Shown piece after piece: positions 30,060 to 39,625 of a DNA stretch of 64,000 bases. The position numbers and the translations under genes are program-made. Under the pieces are notes generated by a model. That model was not told the origin of the DNA. It saw only the letters and a program-made list of their open reading frames with translations, and searched no databases. The stretch comes from Diplonema papillatum (Eukaryota; Euglenozoa; Diplonemea; Diplonemida; Diplonemidae): the NCBI GenBank assembly GCA_030068145.1, contig JAPJBO010000024.1, forward strand, positions 310,001-374,000, written 5' to 3'. Numbering within the stretch: the stretch's first letter is position 1; each line of letters starts with the position of its first letter.

Positions 30060-31960
30060 AGCATCGTCCCCGCTTAGGTTCTAACCAGTCGAGATTGCGG
30101 TGCATAGCTTAAAAGGGCGTGTTCCGCTAGACCACAAAAACGCAAGAGCCAAACCACTTTCGGCTGGACGGGTTTGCTCTTGAGAGGATTGCCCCGCTGC
30201 ATGGGTGCCTTTGGACATCGCCGGTCCGAGTGGATGCGGAAAGAACATCACTGGTGGTGACAGGGACGAGGAAGAGAAGCTCGGCATCTGCCTCGGGCCT
30301 ACACATGCAACAAATGGAGTGTCCGATGAAACCCTTGTCAATACCACCCAACGACTGTGACGCGCGTGCAAAATGTCGGACGCTAGCGTCTGTCAAGAGC
30401 ATGCGTGACCCAGCCGTGTTTCTTAAAGGTGAGATGAGAGGCCTCGGCTCACTCTATCAAAAGGACCATACCACACATGCAACAAAGGGCACAATAGTTG
30501 AGGCACAGCGCTTGACAAAACAATCTAGAAAACAGAAGATGCGTTAATTAATCGCTTGTAGTCGCGAAAGGGGTGTCGGTCCCGCTCTAGGTTCCGTAGG
30601 CTTTCCGATCGTGAGCAGCACAAACTCAAGCAACCATTCTCTGCATACTTATTTAAAAAGCCTTTTAAACTTGCCGCTGGGACCTGCCTGGGCCTACACC
30701 TGCCTGTCACCGCACCAAGTCAGCGAGAGGTGCACACGTGTAGATGGGAGACCGCAAATGATGAGAATTCTAATAGTGTTGTTGCCGTTTCATGCGTACC
30801 AATACGAAAGGGAAGACGCCAGCTCCCTCGCAGTGGGTCTTCATATCCGTAGCTTATCCAGTTCCCGCGACAACGTGCTTCGGCTCGCAAGTCCTGGCGT
30901 GGCGGGATTTGACAGGATTTCTTCGAGGGGCAAGACTTTTTCACATGGTGACACGTTCCTCGAAGCGACGCTCAGGAGACGCGGTTTTGTGTTTCCGACG
31001 GGAAAAAAAATTAGTATGGCGCCTTCTTTTGCTTGTGCGCACTAGCGGAACTCACCTGCTTGGTAAGTTTCATGTAGTACGCTGCCAACTATGCATTGGT
31101 AACACAAGAAATCCGCGGCATCCTTAAAAAGGACGGGCGCCTTCCTTTCGCTATACTTTCGGACTCCACTTCCTTTTCGCCCGGGATCTGGAAAGACCTT
31201 TTAGCGCTATTTATTCATTATTCTGATCGCCTGACCGCGCATGGTAGTGAGGGTTGGCTTCTCAGGTGTATGCTATCGCGATATGCCAAAGAAGCAAAAT
31301 TACTGGGGAGGAGCCTGCTATAAATTTGAAGGAGGCAAAAGAGTGGGGAGGGTGGAATCAAGAGAACTCAACTGGCGAAATTAGGCAAACGGGGGAGAAT
31401 ATTGCGCTCGAAGTATCACGTTCCAAGAATTGATCTGAACCTAGTATTTCGAGGCGGTACTGGCAACCTTGCCGGGGAAGGTTTGTATCACCAGTTGCAG
31501 TTGTTAATCCGGATAGTTGGTTCGAGTCTAATGTCAGAGTGAAAGTTTTCACGAGCTCTTTTCGCTGCTCTAGAACGCAGATTTCCGGAACCCCGCAACA
31601 TTCGGCTCTTCTTTCCCTTCTTTCCCTTAAAGTTTGGGAATCCGGGATTTTGGCGTTTTTTTTTAGTGTTCATTATTGTGGTTTGGAGGTTCGGTGTTTT
31701 AGGGTCTCCGGTGGATATTTCAAAGAGACCTTTTCAACGAGGCTCTGGCCGGAATGTGCCTGTCGAATGGCGCATCTTCGCCTTCGTTTTCGTCGTGGGT
31801 AGACCGGAAGTCCTTCGGGAGCAATGCTCGCACGCTAAGAAAAAAGCCCACCGAATAAACCGGGGTGTAGCTCGGGGGATAAGCCTCGGTCAGCCTGACC
31901 GTCGCTCAGTAAGTTTACAAGGGTTCAGAATGTGATTGACTCACTCTAGTGATTAGCGTT
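30060..31960. other. Gene-free stretch
   Basis: No recognisable gene. The plus ORF at 30230-30547 (105 aa, basic tail KQSRKQKMR) is possible but unsupported. 31600-31715 contains the dispersed motif TTGGGAATCCGGGATTTT ... TAGGGTCTCCGG. Confidence 0.45.
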
Positions 31961-32118
31961 CTTGCCTTGTGAATACCAGTCTCTTCCATTTGCCAGTCTT
32001 TGATTTTCATTTCATGCGTGGTTGACCATCATATTACCAACAGGAGAGTGATCCTTCTGTCCTCCTGGAGCGCCAAGGCTTCCAGGAGGGGACCCCCTTT
32101 CCTATATTGGGCATGACC
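31961..32118. repeat. Dispersed repeat R1, copy 2
   Basis: Second copy of the 2401-2567 repeat, same orientation. About 345 bp downstream lies an LSU-rRNA fragment. Confidence 0.9.
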
Positions 32119-32230
32119 CCTTTCCCCGAACTGGGGGGTCGGCGACTTCGGTCGGAAGGTGAAAGTGCTCAGGCCTTTATCTGCGCCGGCGCACTGTCCG
32201 GGAGAGCACACGGATAAGACTCCGCAAGGC

Positions 32231-32454
32231 CGTTCTGCTCTCCACCGCAATCATCTTGCGTGGATGGGGACATCCGCCCCAACCCAGGGCCGGCGACCAG
32301 CGGCGCACAGGACCCAGCCCCCACGGTCGCTGAACCGGCACCGGCGCCCGTGTGCATCTGCCGCACGACCGGCTGCGACTGGACCACCTCTCCACAGGTG
32401 GGGCAGACCCGGAAGTCCGCCACGCCCTGCTCCGTTGGGAACTCCCGTTTCTAG
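32231..32454 (+). pseudogene. Possible LINE ORF N-terminus with NPGP motif
   Basis: The frame contains CVDGDIRPNPGP at ~32255-32290. GD(V/I)xxNPGP motifs are characteristic of 2A-like sequences at the N-termini of many non-LTR retrotransposon ORFs. Here the usual Glu is Arg, so ribosome-skipping activity is doubtful. A Cys-containing stretch follows (CICRTTGCDW), then a stop. On the opposite strand the same DNA encodes CPTCGEVV...H, so the strand is uncertain. The call rests on one short motif. Confidence 0.35.
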
Positions 32455-32462
32455 TCCCTGGT

Positions 32463-32735
32463 ATCTACGGTTGTTCGATCGGACAGTGCCGTGATGCTAC
32501 CACTGGATGGATTATGGCTGAACGCCTCTAAGCCAGAACCCAGTCTAGAGGAATGCGTGAGTTACTCAGGGCACATCGGATTTATCGGGCCACGACTAGC
32601 TTCGGCGAACGGCAACTTCCAAATTCACATCCAGATCCCGTGTCTCCAACCGGGTCTATACGAGTCCGAATGGACCGGCGGGCGTAACGCACTGAGGAGC
32701 CTTGTTGTTCCGAGGGTTTGAGCCTTATGGCCGGG
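32463..32735 (+). rRNA. 3'-terminal large-subunit rRNA fragment (degenerate)
   Basis: Conserved LSU 3' blocks appear in order: GGACAGTGCCGTGATGCTAC, then GATTATGGCTGAACGCCTCT and AAGCCAGAACCCA near 32470-32550. After diverged sequence come TATACGAGTCCGAATGG and GTAACGCACTGAGGAGCC, then TTGTTGTT near 32655-32715. The usual CCATCCGCTGGATTATGG is altered to CCACTGGATGGATTATGG, which would disturb pairing. It is therefore probably a pseudogene fragment, not part of an rDNA repeat. Downstream DNA (32740-32920) is open in the minus frame, but I do not recognise it. Confidence 0.78.
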
Positions 32736-33044
32736 GAGGGGAAGCTGCTCGTCGCAGGCCGTCCGCATCGCCCACAGCTCCTGCAAAAACGCGTGGCGGA
32801 CCACGCTTCTCGCTGTCCCCTCCTCCCCGAGCAGGACCTCCATCGCAAGGGCCTGCGCTTCCCCGGCAAACGGGAATGCCGGACGGAGGGGTAGAAACCG
32901 GATGTGGTGTCCCTGCTCCAAGGACTACCGGGAAGCCGAAGCAATAGCGCGCAACCGTGTATGCATGCATGTTTGCGCCCGAAAAAGCAAGCTACACCCC
33001 TACAACAACAAAAAGATTCGGCGGAGGTCGTTTTTGACACGAGG

Positions 33045-33900
33045 GCCCGGGGCTATCGGCCTTAGCGCTCGCACTGTTCGGAAGACCCACAAAGGGGTGC
33101 CAACGAGAACCGTTCACGAAGGCCGAAAAAGCAGCGACTCCTGCGACTCGAGGCGTGGGAGGCGCGCGAAGCTTCCTTTCACGGCAGGCTGCGTCGCGTC
33201 GAGGGGGTTTTCGCGGAATTATAGTGTCATGTATCAGTGGCCGAGAGCAGATTGTCTCTGGCGCGTTCTCGCCGACGCCTTGCGGAAGATTGGGGATAGG
33301 AGAAAAGGACGTGAGGAGTGGGAGGGAACTTGCTTGCGTGGGCATGCGCCCATTGACAGATGGAGAGAAAGGGGAAGCGACGAGGCGGAGCGGGAGAGAT
33401 CGTTTTTTTGTTTGTGATTCAAACTTTTCTCTCTCCTCCACGCTCTCGCTGTCTTCTCCCCTCATTCGGATCCCGTGGATGATTTTTTTTTTTTTCAGTC
33501 TCAGGAAACAGGGCCGACTGCAGCGCCATCGCTTGCAATCAATCACATAGCTCTGGAATGCTCACGAGCGGGCAAAAGTTCGCCAGCCTCGCCAAAGCCA
33601 AAGACTGCGTAAAGCAGTCTCTTTGGCCAGATGGTGGGGATTTGGCGGATATTATTTCAACTTCTTAAACGAGTTAGCAGGCCTCGGACAACCAAGAGCT
33701 ACGAAATACCGCACCTTGCAGCTTTTTGTCTAGCGGTACTGGTTTGTCGTCTCCGGGAGAGATGAGTTAGCCCTGCAGCGCGCTAGGGAGGTGTGAAGCG
33801 CTAGACGTGGCACGCTGGGGATGTGTCGAGGATTTGTGTACGGAAGTCTCCGCCTGTTCCGTGACGGGAGACTGCGCCTTGTTGTGCCGGCGCCCAGCGT
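33045..33900. other. Gene-free stretch (3' flank of the GTPase gene)
   Basis: No coding region recognised. It contains a T tract at ~33483-33496 and an inverted AAAGACTGC/GCAGTCTTT pair near 33599-33625. Confidence 0.4.
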
Positions 33901-33923
33901 TGACAACGAGCCGCGAGCGGCGT

Positions 33924-35587
33924 TCAAGCCTCCCGCGTCGACTGCGGGGGCGACGTCGGCGGCTTTGCGGCTATGGTGCTGAGCCGGATGGCGTTGGCCA
34001 GCCACACCAACCCTTCGGCGGCCTGGTAGTGGCCGTTCGTGCTCACGATGGTGCACGTCGACGTGTGGATCATCCGGTCGCCGGGCCCGTTCTCGAGGTT
34101 GTCGCCGAAGAACGCTTCCGACAGCTGCAGCGTGTTCGCGCAGTCGGGCAGGTCGTTCTTCGTCCCCAGAAGCAGCACCGGGATCGGCGTCCCGTTCCTT
34201 TGCGCGCTCCTGTGCTGCAACACCGTTTGCAGCCAAGTGTTCGCTTCTGTGAAGTCCTTTGTCGTCGAGTCCACGGTGAATACTATTCCGGCGCAGCCGA
34301 CCAACGCCTCTGCGGGGGTTTTTGAAGTCGTAGAGAGAAACCCTGTTTGCGAATCCGGGGTTTCAAAGTCTCTGGATGGGTGGCAAGACGCCTTTTTTCA
34401 GGATCCAGGATCCGGGGGAGAGGTGGTAAGTATAAACACGGATTTACACGGATCCGAACAGAAATACAGCTCTCGAGAAAAGTTGCGTATTTTGCTCACG
34501 AAAGGCGTGCCGCTGCTGTGTGGCTTTTTGGCTCCATTTGCCTCGTCTCCGCTGTCAGTTCAGCACTCTCGCATAATGCGCTCCGTCTGTCGCTCTCAGG
34601 TATTTCGAGCCACAAGCGGACACAAGTAGCTGTGTGGCACATGGTTTGCTTCACGCGTCGTTTGCTTCTGCAAGACCACAAGCCACGGCGACCACTAAAT
34701 AGACGTCATATGCTCTCTGCAGTTTGCACCAGTTCCCCTCTTGCCGGCGGGCGGTTTCCGGTGGCATCGCACCGAGTCTCTGCTCCAGCAACCTTCATGA
34801 AAGAATGCATACCGTCCAAGTACTCCTCACGGACGCTATCTTGACCGCCAAGGTCGGCAACGACGAAGCTTACGCGAGGCCTGTCGGTGGTGTGGTCTAC
34901 TTTACAAAAAAGACGACAGCAGGGAGATGCTCGGATAAAACAGGAAGCCAGGTAAGGCTCCTCGGATAATCATGCAATGCCACAATAACGATGAACCCCT
35001 TGAGCGTTGTTTTGATGGCTGGCGAGTCGCGCCGAGTTGAGCGTTGATGCGCTGATGTGTGATACCCTGCGTTTTGGGTTCTGTGTTGAGTATTGAGTGC
35101 TGAGTGTTGAGTGTTGAGTGTTGAGTGTTGAGTGTTGAGTGTTGAGTGTTGAGTGTTGAGTGTGAGTCTTGAGTAATGCGTGTAGTGGTGTGGTGATGCG
35201 TGCGAGTGGTGGGATCGTGCAAAGAGCATACAACTGCGGCGAACCACGCGTGATGAACAGAGTTTCTTCAACAACCTTGTCAGTATCTGCAGGCTCCTCC
35301 GCTTGAACGGGATTCAGCAGAGTGTAGAGCAAGTGCGTCTTCCCGCTGCCGGCGAGGCCTGTGAGAAGAACCTTGAAGGTAGTCACCCGTTCGCAGTTCT
35401 TCTTGCAAACGAATGGGGACAGGTGCCGCGCCGTCGTTGACACGTCGTACAGCAGGTCTTCGTTTTTGTAGTGCGGCATCGGCTTTTCTGTGGGAAAGGG
35501 GACCGATCCGTTGGCGGTGCTCGGATCGGAGCTGCCTTCATGGCGACCGAAGGGCCGCCCGTCATGTTTGGAGTCAGAACAGCCCAT
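33924..35587 (-). CDS. Arf-like small GTPase gene, three exons (~276 aa)
   Basis: Exon 1, 35587-35248, starts MGCSDSK, a plausible N-myristoylation signal (Gly2). It carries the P-loop LLTGLAGSGKTHLL after a ~70-residue extension and ends in phase 1 at C|GTGGTT. Exon 2, 34899-34793, encodes the switch II motif FVVADLGGQDS and ends FMK|GTTGCT. Exon 3, 34307-33924, begins ALVGCAGIVFTVDS. It contains LLLGTKNDLPD (the NKxD guanine-specificity motif as TKND) and an Arf-like C-terminal helix (AAEGLVWLANAI). The phases agree exactly. The order P-loop, DLGGQ, TKND is that of Arf/Arl/SRbeta GTPases, which bind GTP and recruit partners to membranes. The N-terminal extension and the lack of an evident PTxGF switch I mark it as divergent. 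Intron 1 contains a 7-bp minisatellite and intron 2 a dispersed repeat. Confidence 0.8.
34316..34385. repeat. Dispersed short repeat inside GTPase intron 2
   Basis: TTTGCGAATCCGGGGTTTCA, then AAGTCTCTGG, belongs to a family also seen at ~9944-9982, ~9785-9820, ~20587-20635 and ~31629-31715 (AATCCGGGG..TTTTAGAGTCTCCGG). Confidence 0.65.
35083..35165. repeat. 7-bp minisatellite (TGAGTGT)n in GTPase intron 1
   Basis: About ten units, with diverged units (TGAGTAT, TGAGTGC) at the left edge. It lies wholly inside the predicted intron 34900-35247. Confidence 0.92.
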
Positions 35588-35599
35588 CTTTGCCTCTCT

Positions 35600-37770
35600 T
35601 TTCGCCTCCCTTGCTTGCTTACTTCTCTGCCGACTGAACCAGTAGCGCTGTTCCTTCCTGCGCCGCTGGGGGCGGGTGGTGTGTTGTTGTTGTTCTTCTT
35701 TTTACTTTTTGAATCCTGCAGTTTGTACAGCATCAAGAACACGTAGCAGGAACCGAAAGAGTACTGGCAACGAGGGGTCGATGTACTCCAACAGGGCCAC
35801 ATCGTTTCCGTGTCACAGCATTGGTGTGATCCGGTGGCCTTACTTGGGTGTACAAAGGGGTGTACTCGGGAAGTACTCGAGAAGTTCATGGGAAGTACTA
35901 AAAGCAAAAATCGACAGAAATCGCAAGTTACCCTATTTGGGGTGTACAAGGGAAGAACTTGGGAAGTACTTGGTAAGTTCATGGGAAGCTAAGTTTTCAA
36001 GTGTGGCCCGACCCATCTTGAGAAGGGCATCGGCTATTGAGAACCAAACGTGGCCGTGAAGGAAAGCGAAAATCCCGCAGCATCGGCGAGGCAAACCAGT
36101 TGGTTTGCCTCGCACACGGGTTATTCTGGTTCGGCGTCACTCACATACAGCGAGCTCACTCCATGTGACACGAACCGCTTTCTTGCCGGGCGTCCCGTTG
36201 AACGGGATTTCCACGCAATTTGGGCAATTTCGGACGACCGATCTCCCGTGTATACTTGCTAGAGGTGGCAAGTGTGCAAGACAAGAGAGAGGGAGAGAAA
36301 GAGACGACGAGAGCTAGAGGGCAGGGGGACCATCTCTCCGAGGAGCTTCCGGTCCTCGCCTCTCGCCCGTACTACGACGGTAGGCAAAGCGAGTCGTCTC
36401 GTTACAGGGGCAGGCAGCGCGTTGCGGCCGCAGGCGCGCATCCTACAGGCGGGCGGGAAAGACACGTTCAGCAGAAGCGTTTCACCACTGGCGGTGCTCC
36501 TCGCGCCCGTCAAGCTAAGTAGCTAGGTGGCGCGACATGCGCAGTGTGCAATACTCGGAGGCGCCGGCAGGTGCTTCTTTCGATGGGGACCGAATGGGGG
36601 GAAGGAACAGACAATGCAACTTCAAAAAGGTGTCTTTGTTGTCGAACGCCTCCATCCCGGCACTGAACCCGGATTCGCGTGAGGTTTCCAGACCACTTCA
36701 AGTCCGCGCGTGAGTACTGCGTATGAAGCGCGTGCTAACATGGAAGAGGAAACGAAGGCGTTTGCTTGGCAACTTTGACGGCGCAGCTGACGCATCGAAT
36801 TCGATGGGTGCCCAACACGAAGCGCGAAGGGGTAGTCGCAGCCCTGAGGCGGGTGTGACGCAGGGGGCGCACCGCACTCAAAACTCGAGTTGCGGCACCG
36901 TCAGGCAGAAACCCCCGCAAGGGCGACTTACCTCGGGGGTTGCAATGCCCGCCCCAGCAAGGCACTGGAACTACGTGTTTCCATCCCCGGGATCCGTTCG
37001 AAGGGTACAGGTCGCTCCGCCGAAGGCGGTTCTCGACCAGCCCCAACGACCCCGACAACAATCTACGCTTGCGTATTACGCATGGGATAACTCGGCGCGA
37101 AGCGGCCGAGCTAACAGAAGGTCAGCGCGGTAGCGATGACCACGAGAACACATAGGTGGGTGGGGGGAGAGGCCCTGGGACGAAGGCGTGGCTACCCCCT
37201 GTCCCTCTCCCTCCCAGGGAGCCGCCCCGAATCTAGCCTAGGCCCACCTGACGGTGGAGGCCCACGCCCGTTGACTCCGGACAGGTGCCGGTACTCCTGC
37301 ATCGCAATACTGCAGTCTACAGGTGAAACTAGTCCGCGTCTTTCGACCTGTGCGAGTGTGCGGGTTTCGGTTCACGTCGCAGGCAAACTTGGGGTGGATA
37401 TAGTTTCCCGGAGCAGCCCGCCTACTGGTACGGTGTGGCAAGTAGCAGTCGGACACGTGGATTCGATCGGATTTGGACTCTCCTCTCACAGGTCGGAGAT
37501 GTGCTGTGGCCCTTGGCCAACAGGTGCTGTCAACTCAACACCGACTGTCTGCAGCCTTGAAAAGTGGTAACAACACTGGCAGCCGAGCTACCTTGGGACT
37601 GCGTGGAACACCAGCTCCGAGGGCAGGGGTGTACGAAGATGTACAACCCCTGCCCTCCTGGCTAGTCACACGGCAGGGGCTCGCGCACGAAAGGAGAGGA
37701 ATAGATAGTGAGGCAAGCGTTGGGCAACGAAGATCGGGGTAGGAGGGCACACCACCGTCAGGAGCGGGGC
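35600..37770. other. Gene-free stretch between GTPase and Pro-rich genes
   Basis: Contains a ~85-bp diverged direct duplication (TACTTGGGTGTACAA..GGAAGTACT at ~35840 and TATTTGGGGTGTACAAGGGAAG at ~35935). The R3 repeat copy is at 37141-37258. A plausible but unassigned plus-strand frame ends in RREAAELTEGQR (36940-37155). Confidence 0.45.
37141..37258 (-). repeat. Dispersed repeat R3, copy 2
   Basis: Inverted relative to 27449-27545 and somewhat longer. Confidence 0.8.
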
Positions 37771-37772
37771 TG

Positions 37773-39206
37773 CTATGTGATGTCTTCTGGGTTGAGGCAC
37801 GCGCGCCGTTTGCTGCCGGAGCCCGCCGGGGGGGGCTCAGCTTTCCTTTTCGACTTCGGGGTCTGCCCGGCTGGCTGCGCGCACCGAGGGGGCGACGAAT
37901 CCTTCGAATCGGCCTCGTCGGACGTCGTGAAGCAGTCGTCGTTTGGAGAGTCGAAAGACGCTTGGCCAGACAGGGCACTGGTTCTCGTTGCTACGCCGGT
38001 ACTGGAACCAGGCGTTGGGTTCGTCGCGCCAGCAGCAGCGGCTGCGGCAGCAGGGACGCTGTCGTCGTTGCTGATGACGCTGTCCGGCGCAGATCCGCTG
38101 TTTGGCTGCACGGGCTCTGCTGCCGTCGGCTGGGCTGCCTGGTGCCCGGGAGGCGGAACAGTGCTCGCGGGCTGTCGACTTTCGTGGCCGGCTGCGCTGC
38201 TGTCGGGAACGTGCGCGGGTACCATTATTGAGCTGTCCCTTGCCTCGTCATCAACAGCCGCGGGAGACGTGGGCGCGGTTACCACCAATCTGTTCGCAGC
38301 GGGAACCGAGGCAAGAGCAGGTGGTGCGGGAGTGTCGTTGGTCAAAGAAACCTCTGGCGCTGGTCCGCCAGAAGCGACAGCTGGCGGCGCGTGCACGGCT
38401 GCCTCAACTATGCCTGCTTGACTTGACCCTTGAGGGCTAGCGCCTGAGCGCCCTTGACACACGTCGGAGCTGGTTGCGGGATCGGGCGTGGGTGCCGGTG
38501 CTTCAAGCGAGGCTGCAACCCTTGCATGGGGTTCCGGTGTGCCGGGATTCTCAAGTGACGGGCCGCCCGCGGGTTTGCTGGTCGCAGGCGACGGACTCGA
38601 AGTCTGCGGCACACGTGCCGGCGTTTGAGGTTTGGCCGCTGGCTTCGCTTGGTTTGCAGGAGAGCTCGGACGTGCCGGGTCGGCGGCGGGTACCGTCAAC
38701 GGTGAGACTCCGCCTGGCGATCGTCGAGCGACGTCACGACTGTCGACGGGCGTCACTTCACCGCAGTCAGCATCTGAAGCAACCGACACCATGTCGACGT
38801 CTTCCACGGAAGCCCACATCAAGACGTCTTTCTTGCTGTCTTTTTCATCTGCATCCGACGCGTCCGACGCAAAGCTTGCGTCGTCCGTCTCCCAGCTACT
38901 TATACTGCAAGCGTCGGGACCCTCCCGACACGACTCTTTCCAGGACGCAGCCTTGTGCTGGATACCTGTTCTGACCGGCTCCTGGTCGTCATCGCGACCT
39001 AAGTCATCGAGGAAGACGGAGAAGTCGACTTCGTACCCGCCGGCCCACTCGCCCTTGTAACTTCTGCTGACGCTCCGCTTCCAGTCAGTCGCAGCTGTGG
39101 CCGTCTTGGGATGGGCAACCAGCTTCCAATGCAGCGGCTCGCCGCAAGGCTCTCGCTGCGCTTCGTCTCCGCTCGCCGATGCCGACAACTGGCTCGGGGA
39201 AGGCAT
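37773..39206 (-). CDS. Pro/Ala/Ser-rich protein with basic C-terminus (477 aa)
   Basis: A single uninterrupted frame. Residues ~1-150 are mixed-composition and partly acidic, with clustered Asp/Ser (DDASFASDASDADEKDSKKD), suggesting phosphorylation. Residues ~160-400 are low-complexity Pro/Ala/Ser/Thr sequence, probably disordered. The C-terminus has KSKRKAEPPPAGSGSKRRA, a bipartite-like nuclear localisation signal, ending NPEDIT. No enzyme or binding domain is recognised; a nuclear regulatory or scaffold role is a guess. The opposite strand is also open for 237 codons because of the GC-rich Pro/Ala codons, and I take that as a shadow. The first ATG is at 39206. A lone diverged unit of the 47-bp satellite lies ~170 bp upstream. 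Confidence 0.5.
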   Translation of the reverse strand: MPSPSQLSASASGDEAQREPCGEPLHWKLVAHPKTATAATDWKRSVSRSYKGEWAGGYEVDFSVFLDDLGRDDDQEPVRTGIQHKAASWKESCREGPDACSISSWETDDASFASDASDADEKDSKKDVLMWASVEDVDMVSVASDADCGEVTPVDSRDVARRSPGGVSPLTVPAADPARPSSPANQAKPAAKPQTPARVPQTSSPSPATSKPAGGPSLENPGTPEPHARVAASLEAPAPTPDPATSSDVCQGRSGASPQGSSQAGIVEAAVHAPPAVASGGPAPEVSLTNDTPAPPALASVPAANRLVVTAPTSPAAVDDEARDSSIMVPAHVPDSSAAGHESRQPASTVPPPGHQAAQPTAAEPVQPNSGSAPDSVISNDDSVPAAAAAAAGATNPTPGSSTGVATRTSALSGQASFDSPNDDCFTTSDEADSKDSSPPRCAQPAGQTPKSKRKAEPPPAGSGSKRRACLNPEDIT

Positions 39207-39625
39207 ACCACCGCGTGCGAACTATCCCGAACAGTTTCGTCAGGATCTAGTAGGCTCTCATTCACGCAAGTGGGCGGATCGCATGTTCCACCCGCGTAAG
39301 ATAGTTCTTGAAATGCAGAGCCCTGCAACGTGGGTGGTAGTCGATTTGAAATAGAGCAGTCACGCTTCAGGTGTTGAGGCCCACCTTCCATCCAGGGGTG
39401 TTGTGTGCTCTATTGTCACCACATCCGGATATACTTTACATGCTCCGATGAACATGTGGTACTACATAAATAAACGTGTCGCTGATTGATAACAAGTACC
39501 TAGACCCTGCTCTAAGCGCACAGAGGAAAAACCCCCCCGCGCACGAGTCAAATGAAGACTTCAAAATCCGACCCCCGACTAGCATAAGAAACGACAGTCA
39601 AAAAAAAAGTCGGGGGCAGAGTTCA

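Noticed and set aside
37708..38421. 237-codon plus ORF
   Set aside because: Antisense shadow of the Pro/Ala-rich minus-strand gene; GC-rich codons leave both strands open.
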